A stretch of 64,000 bases of DNA from positions 304,464-368,463 of the forward strand of contig CACRXP010000010.1 in assembly GCA_902702965.1 (NCBI GenBank). Direction: 5' to 3'. Source of the stretch: Spirometra erinaceieuropaei (taxonomy: Eukaryota; Platyhelminthes; Cestoda; Diphyllobothriidea; Diphyllobothriidae). Positions 11,245-22,972 of this stretch are shown one piece after another (within the stretch, counting starts at the first letter, position 1; every line of letters begins with the position of its first letter). Both the position numbers and the translations under genes were made by a program. A model generated the notes under the pieces. It had not been told where the DNA came from. It made no database searches and saw only the letters and a list, made by a program, of their open reading frames with translations.

Positions 11245-11935
11245 AAATAACAGAGGCCCAATCTGTAAAAGATTTAGGTCTCAGCTATACAAATACCCTT
11301 GATTTTTCTCGCCACGTCCAACAAATATCACCGAAGGCACTCACCTGTGTGGATTCATATGTAAAAATTTCACCTTAAATGCACTAAGAATACAACTCTT
11401 CAAAATGTATGTTTTACCCCTCCTAGATTACTATTCAATTTTCTTCGGCATAATGCCCTCAGACGGCCGAAAGGAACTAGAAGGCATTCAGAGACGGTTT
11501 ACTAGATCTTTGTCCAGAAGTGATGGCATCCAGGGTTCATACTTAGAACTATATCATAAATACGGTCTTCGACCACTGTGGATCAGAAGACTTCAAAATG
11601 GTCTAAACTTCCTATTCAAGGTCACCCACGACCAAGATATTCTTAAAATGAATTTACTTACCAACCAAAACGCCCCTAGAAACACCAGAAATAGCGAGGA
11701 TATTATAAGGATTCCCAAATTCACAAAGTCCCAACGGTCAAATTTCTACTCAATAAGATATGCGACTATCTGGAATCCTCTTCTAGGTTATATCCAGAAA
11801 AGTCGAACCCTAATCGAGTTCAAAATAAAAACTAAGAACTTCCTTTCAAATAACAATACACATTTATTTTTGAATAAGATAGGACATTTTTCAAGTCAAT
11901 TCTTTGATATAGAATTTGGTCCAAAAGGGCTCTGA
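11245..11935 (+). pseudogene. 3' end of a CR1-like reverse transcriptase (thumb and C-terminal domain)
   Basis: After a broken stretch with SVKDLGLSYTNTLDFSRHVQ (11250-11320; the usual 'dLGvxi...' block that follows the RT catalytic core), an uninterrupted frame from 11405 to 11935 encodes a typical C-terminal domain: LPLLDYYSIFFG, ELEGIQRRFTRSLS, YGLRPLWIRRLQNGLNFLFKV and IRYATIWNPLLGYI. The catalytic RT core is missing or unrecognisable upstream. Sequence down to about 12810 is probably its 3' UTR and tail, since a CR1-type 3' end is found there. Confidence 0.72.
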
Positions 11936-12599
11936 TGATGCCAGCCGATTGAAAAATACCAGAACATAGCACTATAAATAATCAAATTTATAAAAGATAG
12001 CATTATTGATAAACGAAGAACAGATAATGATATTCTTTTTTTTCCTCCCTCTCTCGTTTTCATCAGCTATGTCACCTGACGCTAAATATCCCTTATAAAG
12101 CTAATAAAAATATACCCTTCGATAAAACCCTGCATATTAGTCGTGCGTATGTCTATATCAAGGGATATTTAACCTATATAGAACTATATTAGCTCATAGT
12201 AAACAGTCGACCACTACTACTATAATTTCACATTAACAAGAACAATATGATACATGATTCAATAGTATTTTGACAGTTTTGATTGTGACTTACCATTGAA
12301 TGCTTCTTACTCCTGATATATATTCATTTTTCCAGCTCTTAGTCCAGACAACGATGGTAAGCCTCCTGAAAAACACGTAGGAATTGTGCGACCGCCCCCT
12401 TACAGCTGGCCAGATAGACTGACAACCAGCAACTAGAGCACACCGAAATTTACCCAACAGGAAAATAATTTCAAGGTCAGGCCGATATAAAAGTTCTTCA
12501 ATGGTCATGATGGACATATTATTCACGCCCCCGAAAACTACCAAACTGCAAACTTCAATTTTTATATTGTACATATCGTTATTTTTTTAAAATTTTGTT

Positions 12600-12810
12600 A
12601 TCATTTTCCCTTAGAACTGAGGTTTTTTTAACTTAAAACAAACTCTCAATTCGCGTTCTTTTGGCTAACCAGACACCCGAAGCAAATGAAGTCAAAGTGC
12701 AGTTGAAATTGACGAGTTTGTTTTAGGTTTTTTTCCTGAGTTCAAAGGGGACTGACAGTGCCCAAGGGGCGCTGCAATAAACCTATTCTATTCTATCCAT
12801 TTAAAAATGC
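12600..12810 (+). mobile_element. 3' end of a CR1-like element with pentanucleotide tail
   Basis: A block of about 200 bp containing GGGACTGACAGTGCCCAAGG and GCGCTGCAATAAACCTATTC ends in an ATTCT-type tandem tail near 12785-12800. A close inverted copy is at 14876-15090. The AATAAA near the end and short tandem tail mark it as a non-LTR 3' terminus. It may be the terminus of the RT copy ending at 11935. Confidence 0.65.
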
Positions 12811-13199
12811 ATACGTGAAGTGCCCTAAGTCGTTTATCCCCCAACCCAGTTCTGGCTTCCCACCACTTAAGGCCAACTGCTCTCATGTAAGCCGACTTAA
12901 CTCCTATGACCTCCATCCTAGACCTGATCCCACCTTTTAATTCTTACAGCTGCCCACCCTCCCCTGCTAGTCTCTTAATTCCGTCTAGGCTCCCTCCTCC
13001 CCCGCAAGTTAGCCACGCACCATTCTATCCCTGTTACAACTCGGTTGGTATTCCGGTATTTAAAAACTATATCCCTACATCTTTTAGGTCTCACTCACAG
13101 CCGCTTCTAGCTAAATAACCTTATGTCAATAATTCTGGACTCATTGGTAGTTATTCCCCAAATAACAATAGTTTACAACTTGCATATACACCTCCACAT

Positions 13200-14880
13200 T
13201 TTCTTCCTCAATACCGCCTTGCTGTTCGAAATATCCTAGATATTACATTATTGAATGCCAGATCTGTTATAGACAAGATGGCCCAAATCAGAGCCACTGC
13301 TCTAGAAATGACGCCTGATGCTATATTTATAACAGGATCCTGGACCCATTTTCTAATTCTTGACTCTTCCTTTTCATAAATGACTTTGGTCTCTACGGTC
13401 AAGTCCTTACAATTAGGCGTGGAAGCGTCTGCCCTATTTACCTCAGATCCTACCTAAAGCTCTCTTTCTATTACCTAGATGCCTCCTCAATCATGGGAAA
13501 CTTCCGCTTTTCATCTATTATTCTCTCGCCGCAAAGGCATGCAATGATTGGCTGTATCTATAAGCCCCCAAATTCTTCAGCCATTGATGATTCACAACTC
13601 TGTGAAATCTTCAAATTAATTTCAGAAGTTGCTCTATATGTTAAAATAGTCACTGCGGATTTTAGTCTTCCCGAAATAGACTGGGTTATGAATATCTGTC
13701 CACCTATACTCCAGCCTTCCAAGATATCGTTAATTCTTCTCACTGGTCTTAACTGCTGCGCTCTCTAACAACAGATAATCATATTTTAGATCTAAATTTC
13801 ACCAATGACACTGCTCCCCTTTTTACCTTCAAAAAGGATCCTTTCGATGGTAGTCACGTATTAATTCATTGTTGCATACCGCTTGTCTTTTTAACGAAGG
13901 CCACCAGAGTTCGGGCCTACATAAATTACGATTTCGTAGATAACAACTTAATAAATAACTATAGTAGATCACTGAATTGGTGTGGCTTTCTCCCCTATAT
14001 CGATGCAACCATTCTTCGTGACGTCATGTGCAATGTTTCCAAGGACATCCTAGAGTTTGTGCCGCGTAAATATCCCAAGTCTAATTCTGCGGATTTCCTG
14101 GTCTTTCACTTTTTTCGCAACAGACTAAAAATGTTCAGACGTCAGCTGCATGACTTTTCTAATAGGTCTTTATACTTCCATCTAAGAATCACGTATATGT
14201 TCGAAATTGCCTCAAGGATGCGCCAAGCGCGTGACAGGCAAAGAGAACCACTTGCTCTCAGTACCCCAAGTCTAGAATCTTCGTCACCGGTTCTCCTCTA
14301 AGCGTGGCCACGATATTCCACCTTTGCCAAATGATAGCAAAATCTTCCGCATCGATGACATTGACAAGGCGGAGTTGTTTAGTGCTTTCTTTGCAAAACG
14401 CCTTACCTCTGAGTCCGACCTAGTATTTTTCTTCCATTCACTTTAGATAGGACACTGAGTACAATCAATGTCTCCTCAGATCTATTTAAGAAGCACATAA
14501 GTCGTTTGAAAACTCACGCTGCCCGGGAACGGACGCGATTCCAAATTCGATTATCAAACAGACACCCGATTATCCCATATCGCTTAGGCATTTATTCCCT
14601 GTTCACATTTAGGACGGATTTTCCCGGAAACATGAAAGACGTCAATTGCCATTCCCGTCTTTAAGCCGAGATCTCGGTTTGATGTTAATGACTACCAGGC
14701 TGTGCATTGGATTCCGTCTCCAGCAAAACTTCTTGAAAGGATAATTTTCAATAAAATTCTTGACTTCTGTCTAACTAGTCGGCTTCTGAGATCTAATCAT
14801 CATGGATTTTTTACTAAAGGGTCCTGCATAACTTACCACTTGGCATTTCTTAATCTCATCACTTCTCTTCGTAATAGAAT
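13200..14880 (+). pseudogene. Decayed CR1-like ORF2 (endonuclease to start of reverse transcriptase)
   Basis: Fragments in changing frames follow the order of a CR1 ORF2: LLNARSVIDKMAQIR (start of endonuclease), DAIFITGSW (catalytic Glu replaced in ITET), CIYKPPNSSAIDDSQLCEIF, VTADFSLPEIDW (GDFN altered to ADFS), a linker containing VPRKYPKSNS and FRNRLKMFRRQL, IDDIDKAELFSAFFAKRLT, then SIAIPVFKPRS, SPAKLLERIIFNKILDF and HHGFFTKGSCITYHL of the RT. It stops where an opposite-strand element begins at 14876. Loss of catalytic residues and many frame breaks make this an old copy. Confidence 0.72.
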
Positions 14881-15090
14881 AGAATAGAATAGGATAGGTT
14901 TATTGTAGCGCCCCTTGGGCACTGTCAGTCCCCTTTGAACTCAGGAAAAAAACCCAAAACAAACTCATCAATTTCAACTGCACTTTGACTTCATTTGTTT
15001 CGGTGTCTGTTTAGCCAAAAGAGCGCGAAGTGAGAGTTTGCTTTAAGTTAAAAAAAACCTCAAATGAATCGAGTACAGTTTTAAAAGCGA
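14876..15090 (-). mobile_element. 5'-truncated CR1-like copy, inverted relative to 12600-12810
   Basis: On the plus strand this begins with a pentanucleotide run (AGAATAGAATAGAATAGG) then TTTATTGTAGCGCCCCTTGG and GCACTGTCAGTCCCC, the reverse complement of the element end at 12600-12810. It appears to have inserted into, or joined to, the RT of the preceding copy, whose reading stops exactly here. Identity over about 200 bp is high by eye. Confidence 0.7.
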
Positions 15091-15439
15091 ATCTTTTTGT
15101 TGTTCGTGTACAGTTATTTCTAACTAGCTGACATGTAATCGGTAGGGTTTTCAAAGGCTTTGCCTTTTATCCTTGCCAAATAAACTGAAAGCTCACGCGT
15201 GCGGCCCAAACGGTGGCTGGTCGAAAATTGAGACCTTTTGCGCGGGGGGATTCTCGCGCACGCGGTGGCCAATCCGCGACCAGCACGCCATGGGCAGGAA
15301 CGATCTAGAACGCCCTCAACGGCTGGCACGTTATTGGCCGAAATGTTTCAGGAGGCACAGTGGCCAATATAACCAAAGCGTCTGTCTGTCAAGCTGTAAC
15401 CGCTCGTGTTCGCAGGCTGTCAATAAAGAGCTTGTTCTC

Positions 15440-17345
15440 CAAGCCGGCCTTCTTTTACTGTCCTCCCCTTCCTTTCGGGCCACAACAGGCATCTCGCTGA
15501 GCAAAATCGCCGGAAATATCTTCGTTCGCATTCTCCTCAACAGTCTCTACGGTCATGCAGAACAGAGACATCTACTGGAATACCACTGTGACTTCCGACG
15601 ACGCGGAGGAACGGCGGACATCATCTTCATCGTCGTCGGCCAGCTGCATGAGAAATGCCAAAATATGTGGATTTACCCCAATACTACCTTCGTGGACCTA
15701 ACGACAGCCTTCGGCACGGTAAATCCAGATAGACTCTGGAAAACTCCGCAGGAAGTCGGATGTCCTGAGCGATTCACGCACATGATGTGTCAGCTCAAAG
15801 ACGGGATGATGGCGCGCGTCACTGGCAATGGGAGCGTCCCATAGGCATTCACAGTTTCCAGCGCAATGAAGCAGGGCTGCGTACTTGCCCTCCCGCACCT
15901 CAACCTCATGTTTCCTGTCATACTGACAGACGCCTACTGTTATGGGCGTCCCGTGATACGCATCGCCTAGAGGACCGACGGTATCCTCTCAATAGTCGGC
16001 GCATACGGGCTACGACGCGTTTCTCCAGGCTAGGGTCTACGATCCTCTCTTCGCGGACGATTGCGCGCTCAACTTCGCGACAGAAGCAGACATGCAACGG
16101 TACATGGACCTCTTCGCCTTAAACTGCGTCCAATTCGGTCTGGTCAAAGGCTGTCCAGCGCTGCATAAAAAGCTCCTCGCGCTCACGTCAACGGCACCCA
16201 ACTGGAAACCGTGAACACATTCGCCTACTTAGCTAACACATTCGCGTTGCATTAAAGCCAGAAACAATGTGGCTCAGCGATTCTCGAAAGCTAATCCTGT
16301 CTTTGACCGGTTGCAGAACGCAATATGGAATCTTGACGGCCTTCACCTCAACTCTTAACTTAATATGCACAAAGCTGTCATCTTGGTGCAAAGACCTGGA
16401 CAGTCTCCGAGAAACAAGTACGAAGACTCAGTTAATTGCACGTCAGTCGTCACCGGAGGAAGTGGTAGAACAGGATCTCGGACGCAGAATTTTTGGAACG
16501 GACCGGACTCATCGGCATCCACGTCGTTCTGAGGCAACTGCAACTAAGATGAAGCGACCACCACGTGAGAATGGACGATGAGCGACTACCAAAACACGAC
16601 GCTGCAAGTAAACCTTAATTTTTAAAAGGCTTGCAGGTGAACCTGAAAAACAGGAAGACCTTGCATAAGACCGCACGGCCTGCAGAAGAGCATCAAAGGC
16701 TGGAGTAGCAGCCTACGAAGCCAACCGGATCGCTGCTTCCAAAGTGAGAAGGGCGGTTTGCAAGCCTCAAGCGCCCTCGATCCGCAACGCCAACTGTCAA
16801 CACCTTCCAACATGTTAACGTTACCAACGAACATTTTAAGCGCGGATTTGTCTCTCAGACGACCCATTAACCCCACAATCATCGCCATTGTCCTCCCTGC
16901 ATCAAATCACACGGTGTCTACGATGACGACCACCCTTACAACCGATGATCACATTCCCGGTGACGCGTCGCCATTGATCGCCATCATCTCCATAATCGCT
17001 GTCATAACCCCTGCGATGGCGACGGCTGCCAGTTTCCCCACTATCTCAACCAGAGAAAACGCTCCCGACGCCTCGTCAATCACTACCCTCACTATCGCGC
17101 CCCCAACACCAATGATGCTGACTCCATCCAACCTGTACTCGTTGAGTTTGCGCACTGACCCTACACATCGGCCTGGCAGGTCACCTGTGAATCCGTCGTA
17201 CAGTGATCGGTACATCAGCGCCAGGAGCCCTTACATCCACCCGCCACATCCGCGTCCACTGTCCGCACTGTCCACGCACATTCATACACTGAATGGGCCT
17301 ACTCAGTCATACTCATATCCACGACAGTGGAATTCACCGCAATGT
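15440..17345 (+). pseudogene. RTE-like retrotransposon copy, heavily decayed, with C-terminal zinc-finger remnants
   Basis: Frame fragments in order: SLSKIAGNIFVRILLNSL and GGTADIIF (start of RT), TTFVDLTTAFGTV (motif A; Asp present), MMARVTGNGSVP, then after a stop MKQGCVL (motif B). The catalytic LFADDCAL is readable at about 16047-16070 in another frame. Further on, QLETVNTFAYL, RTGLIGIHVVLRQLQLR, and RMDDERLPKH are seen. The tail has AAYEANRIAASK (about 16710-16740) and two C2H2-like remnants near 17150-17330 (HCPHCPRTFIH, then a stop, GLLSHTHIHDSGI). It is colinear with the better copy at 22985-25931. Many frameshifts; not functional. Sequence from 15100 to 15440 may be its 5' part but is not readable. 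Confidence 0.75.
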
Positions 17346-17349
17346 CGAC

Positions 17350-18065
17350 TCACAAATCATACCTTACTTAACAACACAGCCCAGGTCCTCAGCTTTCATA
17401 GCAATACCGCCCGGTAATGCACAAACGGGACTGTGTGAGGACGCTTTTCGACCGGGTAAAAACGCACTTTAGCGAGCCCGAAGGAAGGATGCAAGCGCTA
17501 CGGCATTCCAGGGACCAATTGGCAAAGAACGGCTATCCGACTAGTTTCATCAGCAGCTGCCTACGTATGCACCCATGACGGACAAAGAAAAGAGAGACGC
17601 CAACAGGTTGACACTCCCTACCGTACATGAAGAATGTGTCCGAGGCCACAGAACGCATTGCGGTAGAGTTAGGCGTGGGCATCTCCCACCATCCGCGACT
17701 ATCCTACGTAGCATAATCAGGAAGATGAAGGACCGGCTGGACGCAGTTAGACGATAGGGCGTAGTCTATTAAATTCCGTGCTATAAATGTTCATGCCATT
17801 GCACAGGCCAAACAGGACGACGTCTCAGCCAACGAAAATTCGAGCACAAACGGGTTATTCGGAGAGGCGACCCACTATCGTTGGGGGAAGGCCATGAGTT
17901 CGACTTCGCTAACACGCGGGTATTAGCGCGGACAGACAACAAGACGGGGTGGGAACTGTTGGAGGCGTGGGTTTCGGACACTAACTGCATCGATAGACAC
18001 ATTGACTTGCCTGCGTGTCATCACGCACTGCGCCCACGCAGCCAGGTTGCGCAGCTCGCATTGCC
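17350..18065 (+). pseudogene. Penelope-like element, 3' part with GIY-YIG endonuclease
   Basis: AQVLSFHSNTA at 17380-17410, then RDCVRTLFDRVKTHFSEPEG in a neighbouring frame, RLTLPTVHEECV, and GVVY followed by a stop then IPCYKCSCHCTGQTGRRLSQ. The last two blocks match the GIY-YIG endonuclease that ends Penelope retroelements (a hydrophobic VVY, a Cys-rich insertion, then TGQTGR with the catalytic Arg). Downstream, GHEFDFANTRVLAR and WELLEAWVSDTNCIDRHIDLP supply the conserved Glu (ELLEAW) and the C-terminal tail. A stop within the Y/I-P region, a stop near 17573 and a frame break near 17410 disable it. The RT core is not present; the element is fused directly to the RTE copy. Confidence 0.78.
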
Positions 18066-18069
18066 GTGA

Positions 18070-19035
18070 AGGAGGAACGCCGTAACCATGCCGGAAGACC
18101 ATTGCGGGTCAGGCAGCGCCAACCAGACCTAGCCACGGACGCAACATCACACCCCCTCACGGTACAACGGTATGGACGTTCACACGTTGTTGCACTCTAA
18201 CAGTCTCTGAGCGTGAACTCCTGTTCGAGTTCGGAAGCTAAAATCCATAAGGCTATCGCTCCAGTGATCGTACCTTTGTCTTCTTTTAAGAAGTGTGTTT
18301 TTCGACTTCTCCTTCATGTAGCCTTCCCGCTGTGCGTGAGATCCAAGTAGTCTACTCTTGAGTGCAACCTCGAATTGCGCGTATGGAGGGCCAGACCGTG
18401 TGTCTGGTACGCCCAGACGAGCTGTTCTCAGCTCTGTTAGCCAGGTGTCCAAATCTCAGCACTAGCTGGTTGACTGTTTTGAGGAGTCGGCCGGTGCACG
18501 GGAAAGGATAAAACGAGTCTCTTGACGCACGATTCCTCACTATCAACAATCTTACGCGATTGAGACAAAAAACACACAAAACACGTCAGCGCACTGCGTG
18601 TTTTTGTGTGTGGACAACTGGTGGACTGATAGTCAGACTGCGATGGCTCCTTCGTAATGGAATTCTCACATATGTGAGATCCGAGCTGTTGTAGCCCTAT
18701 GCACGGACAGATCGTGTACGTGGCGCACGCGCGCAGACAGGCCCTCCTTCTCTGTCAGCTACCCCACCCACTCCCGCGTCAGACAGCTGACCGGGTCGGA
18801 CGCGGACTGGTGCCCAGAAGCGGTGAGTGTGAGGTCGGCGGCCTCAGCGCATATTCCTCAATACAAACAATCTGATGCGGTCCAATCTGTCCCGGTGCGC
18901 TAAAAGCCCCGACTTGGAAGACTGCCATCCAACAGGTTAATTCGGTTCTCCTCTGAGAACGGAGAGTCAGGCGGCATTAGCTCCTTCTTAATGTGGCCCT
19001 TATGGCACTCCCACTCAGTATGGATTCAAGCCGTT
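18070..19035. other. No identifiable gene; short repeat debris
   Basis: No coding motif was recognised. The end of the stretch (about 18960-19025) matches in order the block at 50770-50835 and, reversed, the tail of the group A element at 40410-40450 (CCTTATGGCACTCCCACTCA against CATTATGGCACTCCTGCTGA). Confidence 0.4.
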
Positions 19036-19039
19036 ACCT

Positions 19040-19340
19040 TTTCCTGTTGCGCAAAATCTTGGTAATTTGTATGTGGTGGACCGGAGAGTGCGGTGGCACG
19101 CCTAGATGCGGGTTCTCACCCCGCCCCCCTTTTGCGCCTCCGGTCTTCTTGACTCTATCTTAACCTCGGGTCCATATAGAAAAGCAGGGGAGAGTGCGGA
19201 AATTGCTGCGCAAATAAACTATCCTTACAAACTAAATCCCGTGCAAGTCACTGTCCCTGCTCCCATCCTGCAATAGAGCACACAGTGGACATCGTCGGCA
19301 ACGACGGTCGAACGCCATTATGCCTGTCGGAATTGCTGCT
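19040..19340 (+). repeat. Group A interspersed repeat copy
   Basis: Shares with the other group A copies: GTGGTGGACCGGAGAGTG, GCCTAGATGCGGGT, CTCCGGTCTTCTTGACTC, and the core GAGCACACAGTGGACATCGT followed by CGGCAACGACGGTCGAAC. The 5' half is missing or diverged. Confidence 0.8.
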
Positions 19341-19344
19341 TTAA

Positions 19345-22300
19345 CAGCGGACTCAAAATATCACGTATATTTTCCAGTCTGCCCATAAATATGTGAACGC
19401 TAATGAGCCCTAAAAGACTTTTGCAGTCGGTTAAGTCCGGGCTTAGTACGAGTTCGTGAAGTCTGCCATTTACTCATCCTACTGATATTTCTGGTTCCAG
19501 GCAATCAACCCTAACTGTCGCTACACCATATCCCTATCTCTATATCACTCACGAAAATATGAGTTTTTTCATCTTGTTAATCGATGGGCATACTCCGTGA
19601 AAGTCCCTTTTCCTTCGGCGAATTACATGGAGATCGAAATTTTAAATACTACAAATGCATCGAAATGCCCATACTGGCTCCGCTTTGCGCATACTTATCT
19701 GCTTGTTTAATTGGATATGGCTACTAGAGCCATGAGCATTTACAGGACGAAAAATGTGGGCAGAGGACTCCACACGGAGGCAGGGAATCCAAAAGTTCAG
19801 CTCTTCCCCGAGAGCTACCCTATTGCCTAAAGTCTGTATTACGAAAGCGACTATAATCTATTGCAGTTTTTTTATTATTTGCTTCTACAAGACATGCCCC
19901 ACAACTCAGCAACAGAACTTAACTCAGACCGCATTCAGCTTGTCCTGCGTGTCAGAGACACCCACTGACGGCGAACTCGTCATATTTTACCGTATATTCT
20001 GTCATCGTCAGTTAAAAAAACTTAACTCAGTACGAACAGGGTCATCCTTGAGAAATTACCCCGGCTGCACTATGGCCTTGTACTGTCCAGGCAACGATGG
20101 GTTGGGTTTATGAGATTAGAAATGTTCAAGTGAGGAAGAGGAAGACGGATTGATCGCCGAATATTTTTGAAAATAGCTGCGACTCAAAAGCCTACCTTTA
20201 AATGAGACTTGCACGTTACCCTCGTGGACGGCCGCTGATATTGCAAAAAAGATTTCGAGTTATGTCTCTCATGTGGTTTTTCCAAACAATATTTTCTGAA
20301 TGTGGAGGTCCTCTTCAACAGTCTTGTGGGGAAGGGCGTTGCTCCAGAAAGGTAATTCTTCACTAGTCAGCTACTGAAACAATTGTAGTAGAAATGTTCT
20401 GCTGGACAAAAATGCCTGTTGTCATCAGTAAGCATTTGCTTCTTGTAAATCGACTGTCCAAGACTAGCCACTCTTTTGGCAAACGTCAGTCTTCCGTAAG
20501 CAACCGCCGGACCATTCGTCCAAATACAGGCAGGAAATGGACGTGGCTGTGGGCTTGACACTGCATGGAGACCTAATGGGTATACCAAAACCCAGCGATG
20601 AGACCGAACCACTCCCAACTTCGCTGTTCACGGAGAATGCTGTGAATGATGCATTAGGGGCAAATTTGGACCCATATGTCTTCGAATCGACTGGAAGTTC
20701 GACATACACAAACTGAAATACTGAGGACGAAATTTTCCCCACACACCGACACTGACAACATACGTTTGAGGCCCCGAACAGTCCTGTTGGACACTTTCTC
20801 ATCCACCCCGGCGGCAACGCCTTAAACCCTCCTAATCACAGCCCGGAACGCCAAAAAAGTCGGGGAAACCGTCCCGAGCTTCCCTAAACCTAACTATAAT
20901 TTCCGACCAAGGTTCAGTCTTATCAACAAAGTCATCGTATTCAGCTCGGCAAGAGCACAGTCAGCTGATGGATGACGATTGCTATCTGTGTCCACACCGT
21001 ATAAACTCGTCTCCACGGAGACCGTAAATTCCAGCCTTGTAGTAGCCTCATGCGGTATCTACGGATTCAGCAAGCCCCGAATGGAAGGCCTTTAACGCCC
21101 TCAAATTCAAACAACATTTCTGAGAAAAAAACGGGAGCGTTCAAGTTTCGTTGACATTAGCGTTCACTTACTCCCACCCATCCACTAATTTAGGGATATA
21201 TTTTAGATATAAGTCTCCGACAATGGTTGTATGCATAATAAAGCTTGTTTCTACCATATCGGTCGTCGCCATTCAGTGAGGCCTCAAGCGCAGACCGCAC
21301 GCCAGAGTCTTAAACTCAAGTAAGTTGGTCATCGATCAACACTCTCACTGCTGTACCGCCCGCCACATCTCACATCCAATGAGTTGAGGAGTATTAAGGC
21401 ACACGGATTTCGCACGTATCGGTTGCAAGACGGCACTGCATGCAACGAACGACGTCCATGTGATGCTGAACCATACCTTCTTTTCTACTTTACAGAACCT
21501 CAAAGTCATTTTCGGTTCCTACGTTGCCCATAGGGATCATATTTTAAGTAAAAAAGGTTTAAATTAAGAGATACTAACCGTCTACCCGTGCCGGCCTTTA
21601 TGGGATGATTGTTGAAGTCGTTCTGTGAGAGGCTAAAGTCTTCAGCACAACGGCTTAGCAGATGAGGCAACAGGGGCTCCCGTTCATTGAGCTCCTCGTC
21701 CTCATGCAGCCATTGGTTAGCGTTTAATGTGCGTGGATGTCCACAAATGAGTCCAAATGGGTTGACTGTGAGTTAGTGAAACAGGAGAGTATCAGAAGCA
21801 ATCTGGTCAAAACATCAGCACCTTTAACGCCAGTAAGTGGAAACGGACCTGGGCCGCTGGAACAGAGGTCGACTTGCCAAAATTTCTAGATTAGCTTTCC
21901 AAAAGGCAAAATGATGAGAAACCCACTATTCACAAACTGAAATGTCTGCAAGAACGCGTATGGCAGGTGACGTAACTGGCGAAGCACCCGCAGGTATTGC
22001 GGCCTCTATGCGTCTCTAGAAACCCATTTCTATCTCTGATGACGAATTCCGGTCTGAATTCGAAACATCAGACAGATAAGATTTAATTTCCAACCATCGA
22101 GTCTTCTTCTTTTCGTGTGTACGGAGGCTGAACACATTCTACTGCACTATGGATTTTTCTTAGCAAAACGATTTCGGTCAGATATGGTTATGTAGCCGGA
22201 CCTGAGGTAAACAAACTCCAGTCACCTGTTACCTGGGACCGGTGGTAATAGGGGGTTTTATAGGTTGAGGCTGGGGAACGCACAGGCGACGAGTTCAAGT

Positions 22301-22900
22301 AACTGTGTGCAAAAGAAAAGCTATTGGGAATGCGCAGTTGTAATTTGAGTGGTTGAGAAATTGTTGCTCTAACCCGAAACCCTACCCCCAACAGTATTGT
22401 GTCCATCATGTGCGACCACATAACCACATCTTACTAAAATATCACCAATTGATAGTTGTGGGCAGACCGTCGATCATATGCGTCAACATCGTTATCGTGA
22501 TAACACTAGGATTTTGTATTGCTGTCACAGAAGCCAGCCCTTATCCACATATCATCGAAGTCTACCGAAAAAGACTCATGGGGTAGTAGTCTACAGGAGG
22601 GAAGGATAATAGACGAGCACTTGTTTAGTGAATCGCAGGAATTAATTTTGGGAAGGTGAGGTGGATTTGCACCACATCTTCTTCGCGTCCTCTCCTCAAA
22701 CCATCTCCCCTTCTGGTGGCAAGACAATGTCAAAGGGATAGAAAGTGGACGTGAGCGAAGCGCCTGCGAAGGGTCTTTCTTAATGCGATTTTCATGGGAG
22801 AGCTCATTTCTGTGAGATAAGAGCCAGCATGCGCGCTTTGCTGTCTCTGCCTGCTCAATATCTCCGTTTCGGCGATGAGCTCGCACGAAGGCTAGCCAAC
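19345..22900. other. Intergenic stretch with no supported gene
   Basis: Frames up to about 119 codons exist (for example 19754-20113 plus, 20464-20817 minus). They lack recognisable domains, and nothing shows flanking splice sites to join. A diverged short repeat related to 1450-1570 lies at 22165-22290. Confidence 0.35.
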
Positions 22901-22905
22901 CTCCG

Positions 22906-22926
22906 CTGCCGCCGCCGCCGCCGCCA

Positions 22927-22972
<46 letters not shown>
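22906..22972. repeat. Trinucleotide microsatellite (CCG then CGA)
   Basis: Imperfect GCCGCCGCC units pass into about 15 tandem ACG/CGA units. The run sits just 5' of the second RTE-like copy, where that copy's endonuclease should be. It creates artificial Arg-, Val- or Gly-runs in translation. Confidence 0.9.

Noticed and set aside
20464..20817. 117-codon minus-strand frame, Cys- and Ser-rich
   Set aside because: No recognisable family and no clear splice sites or neighbouring exons; kept as unsupported.
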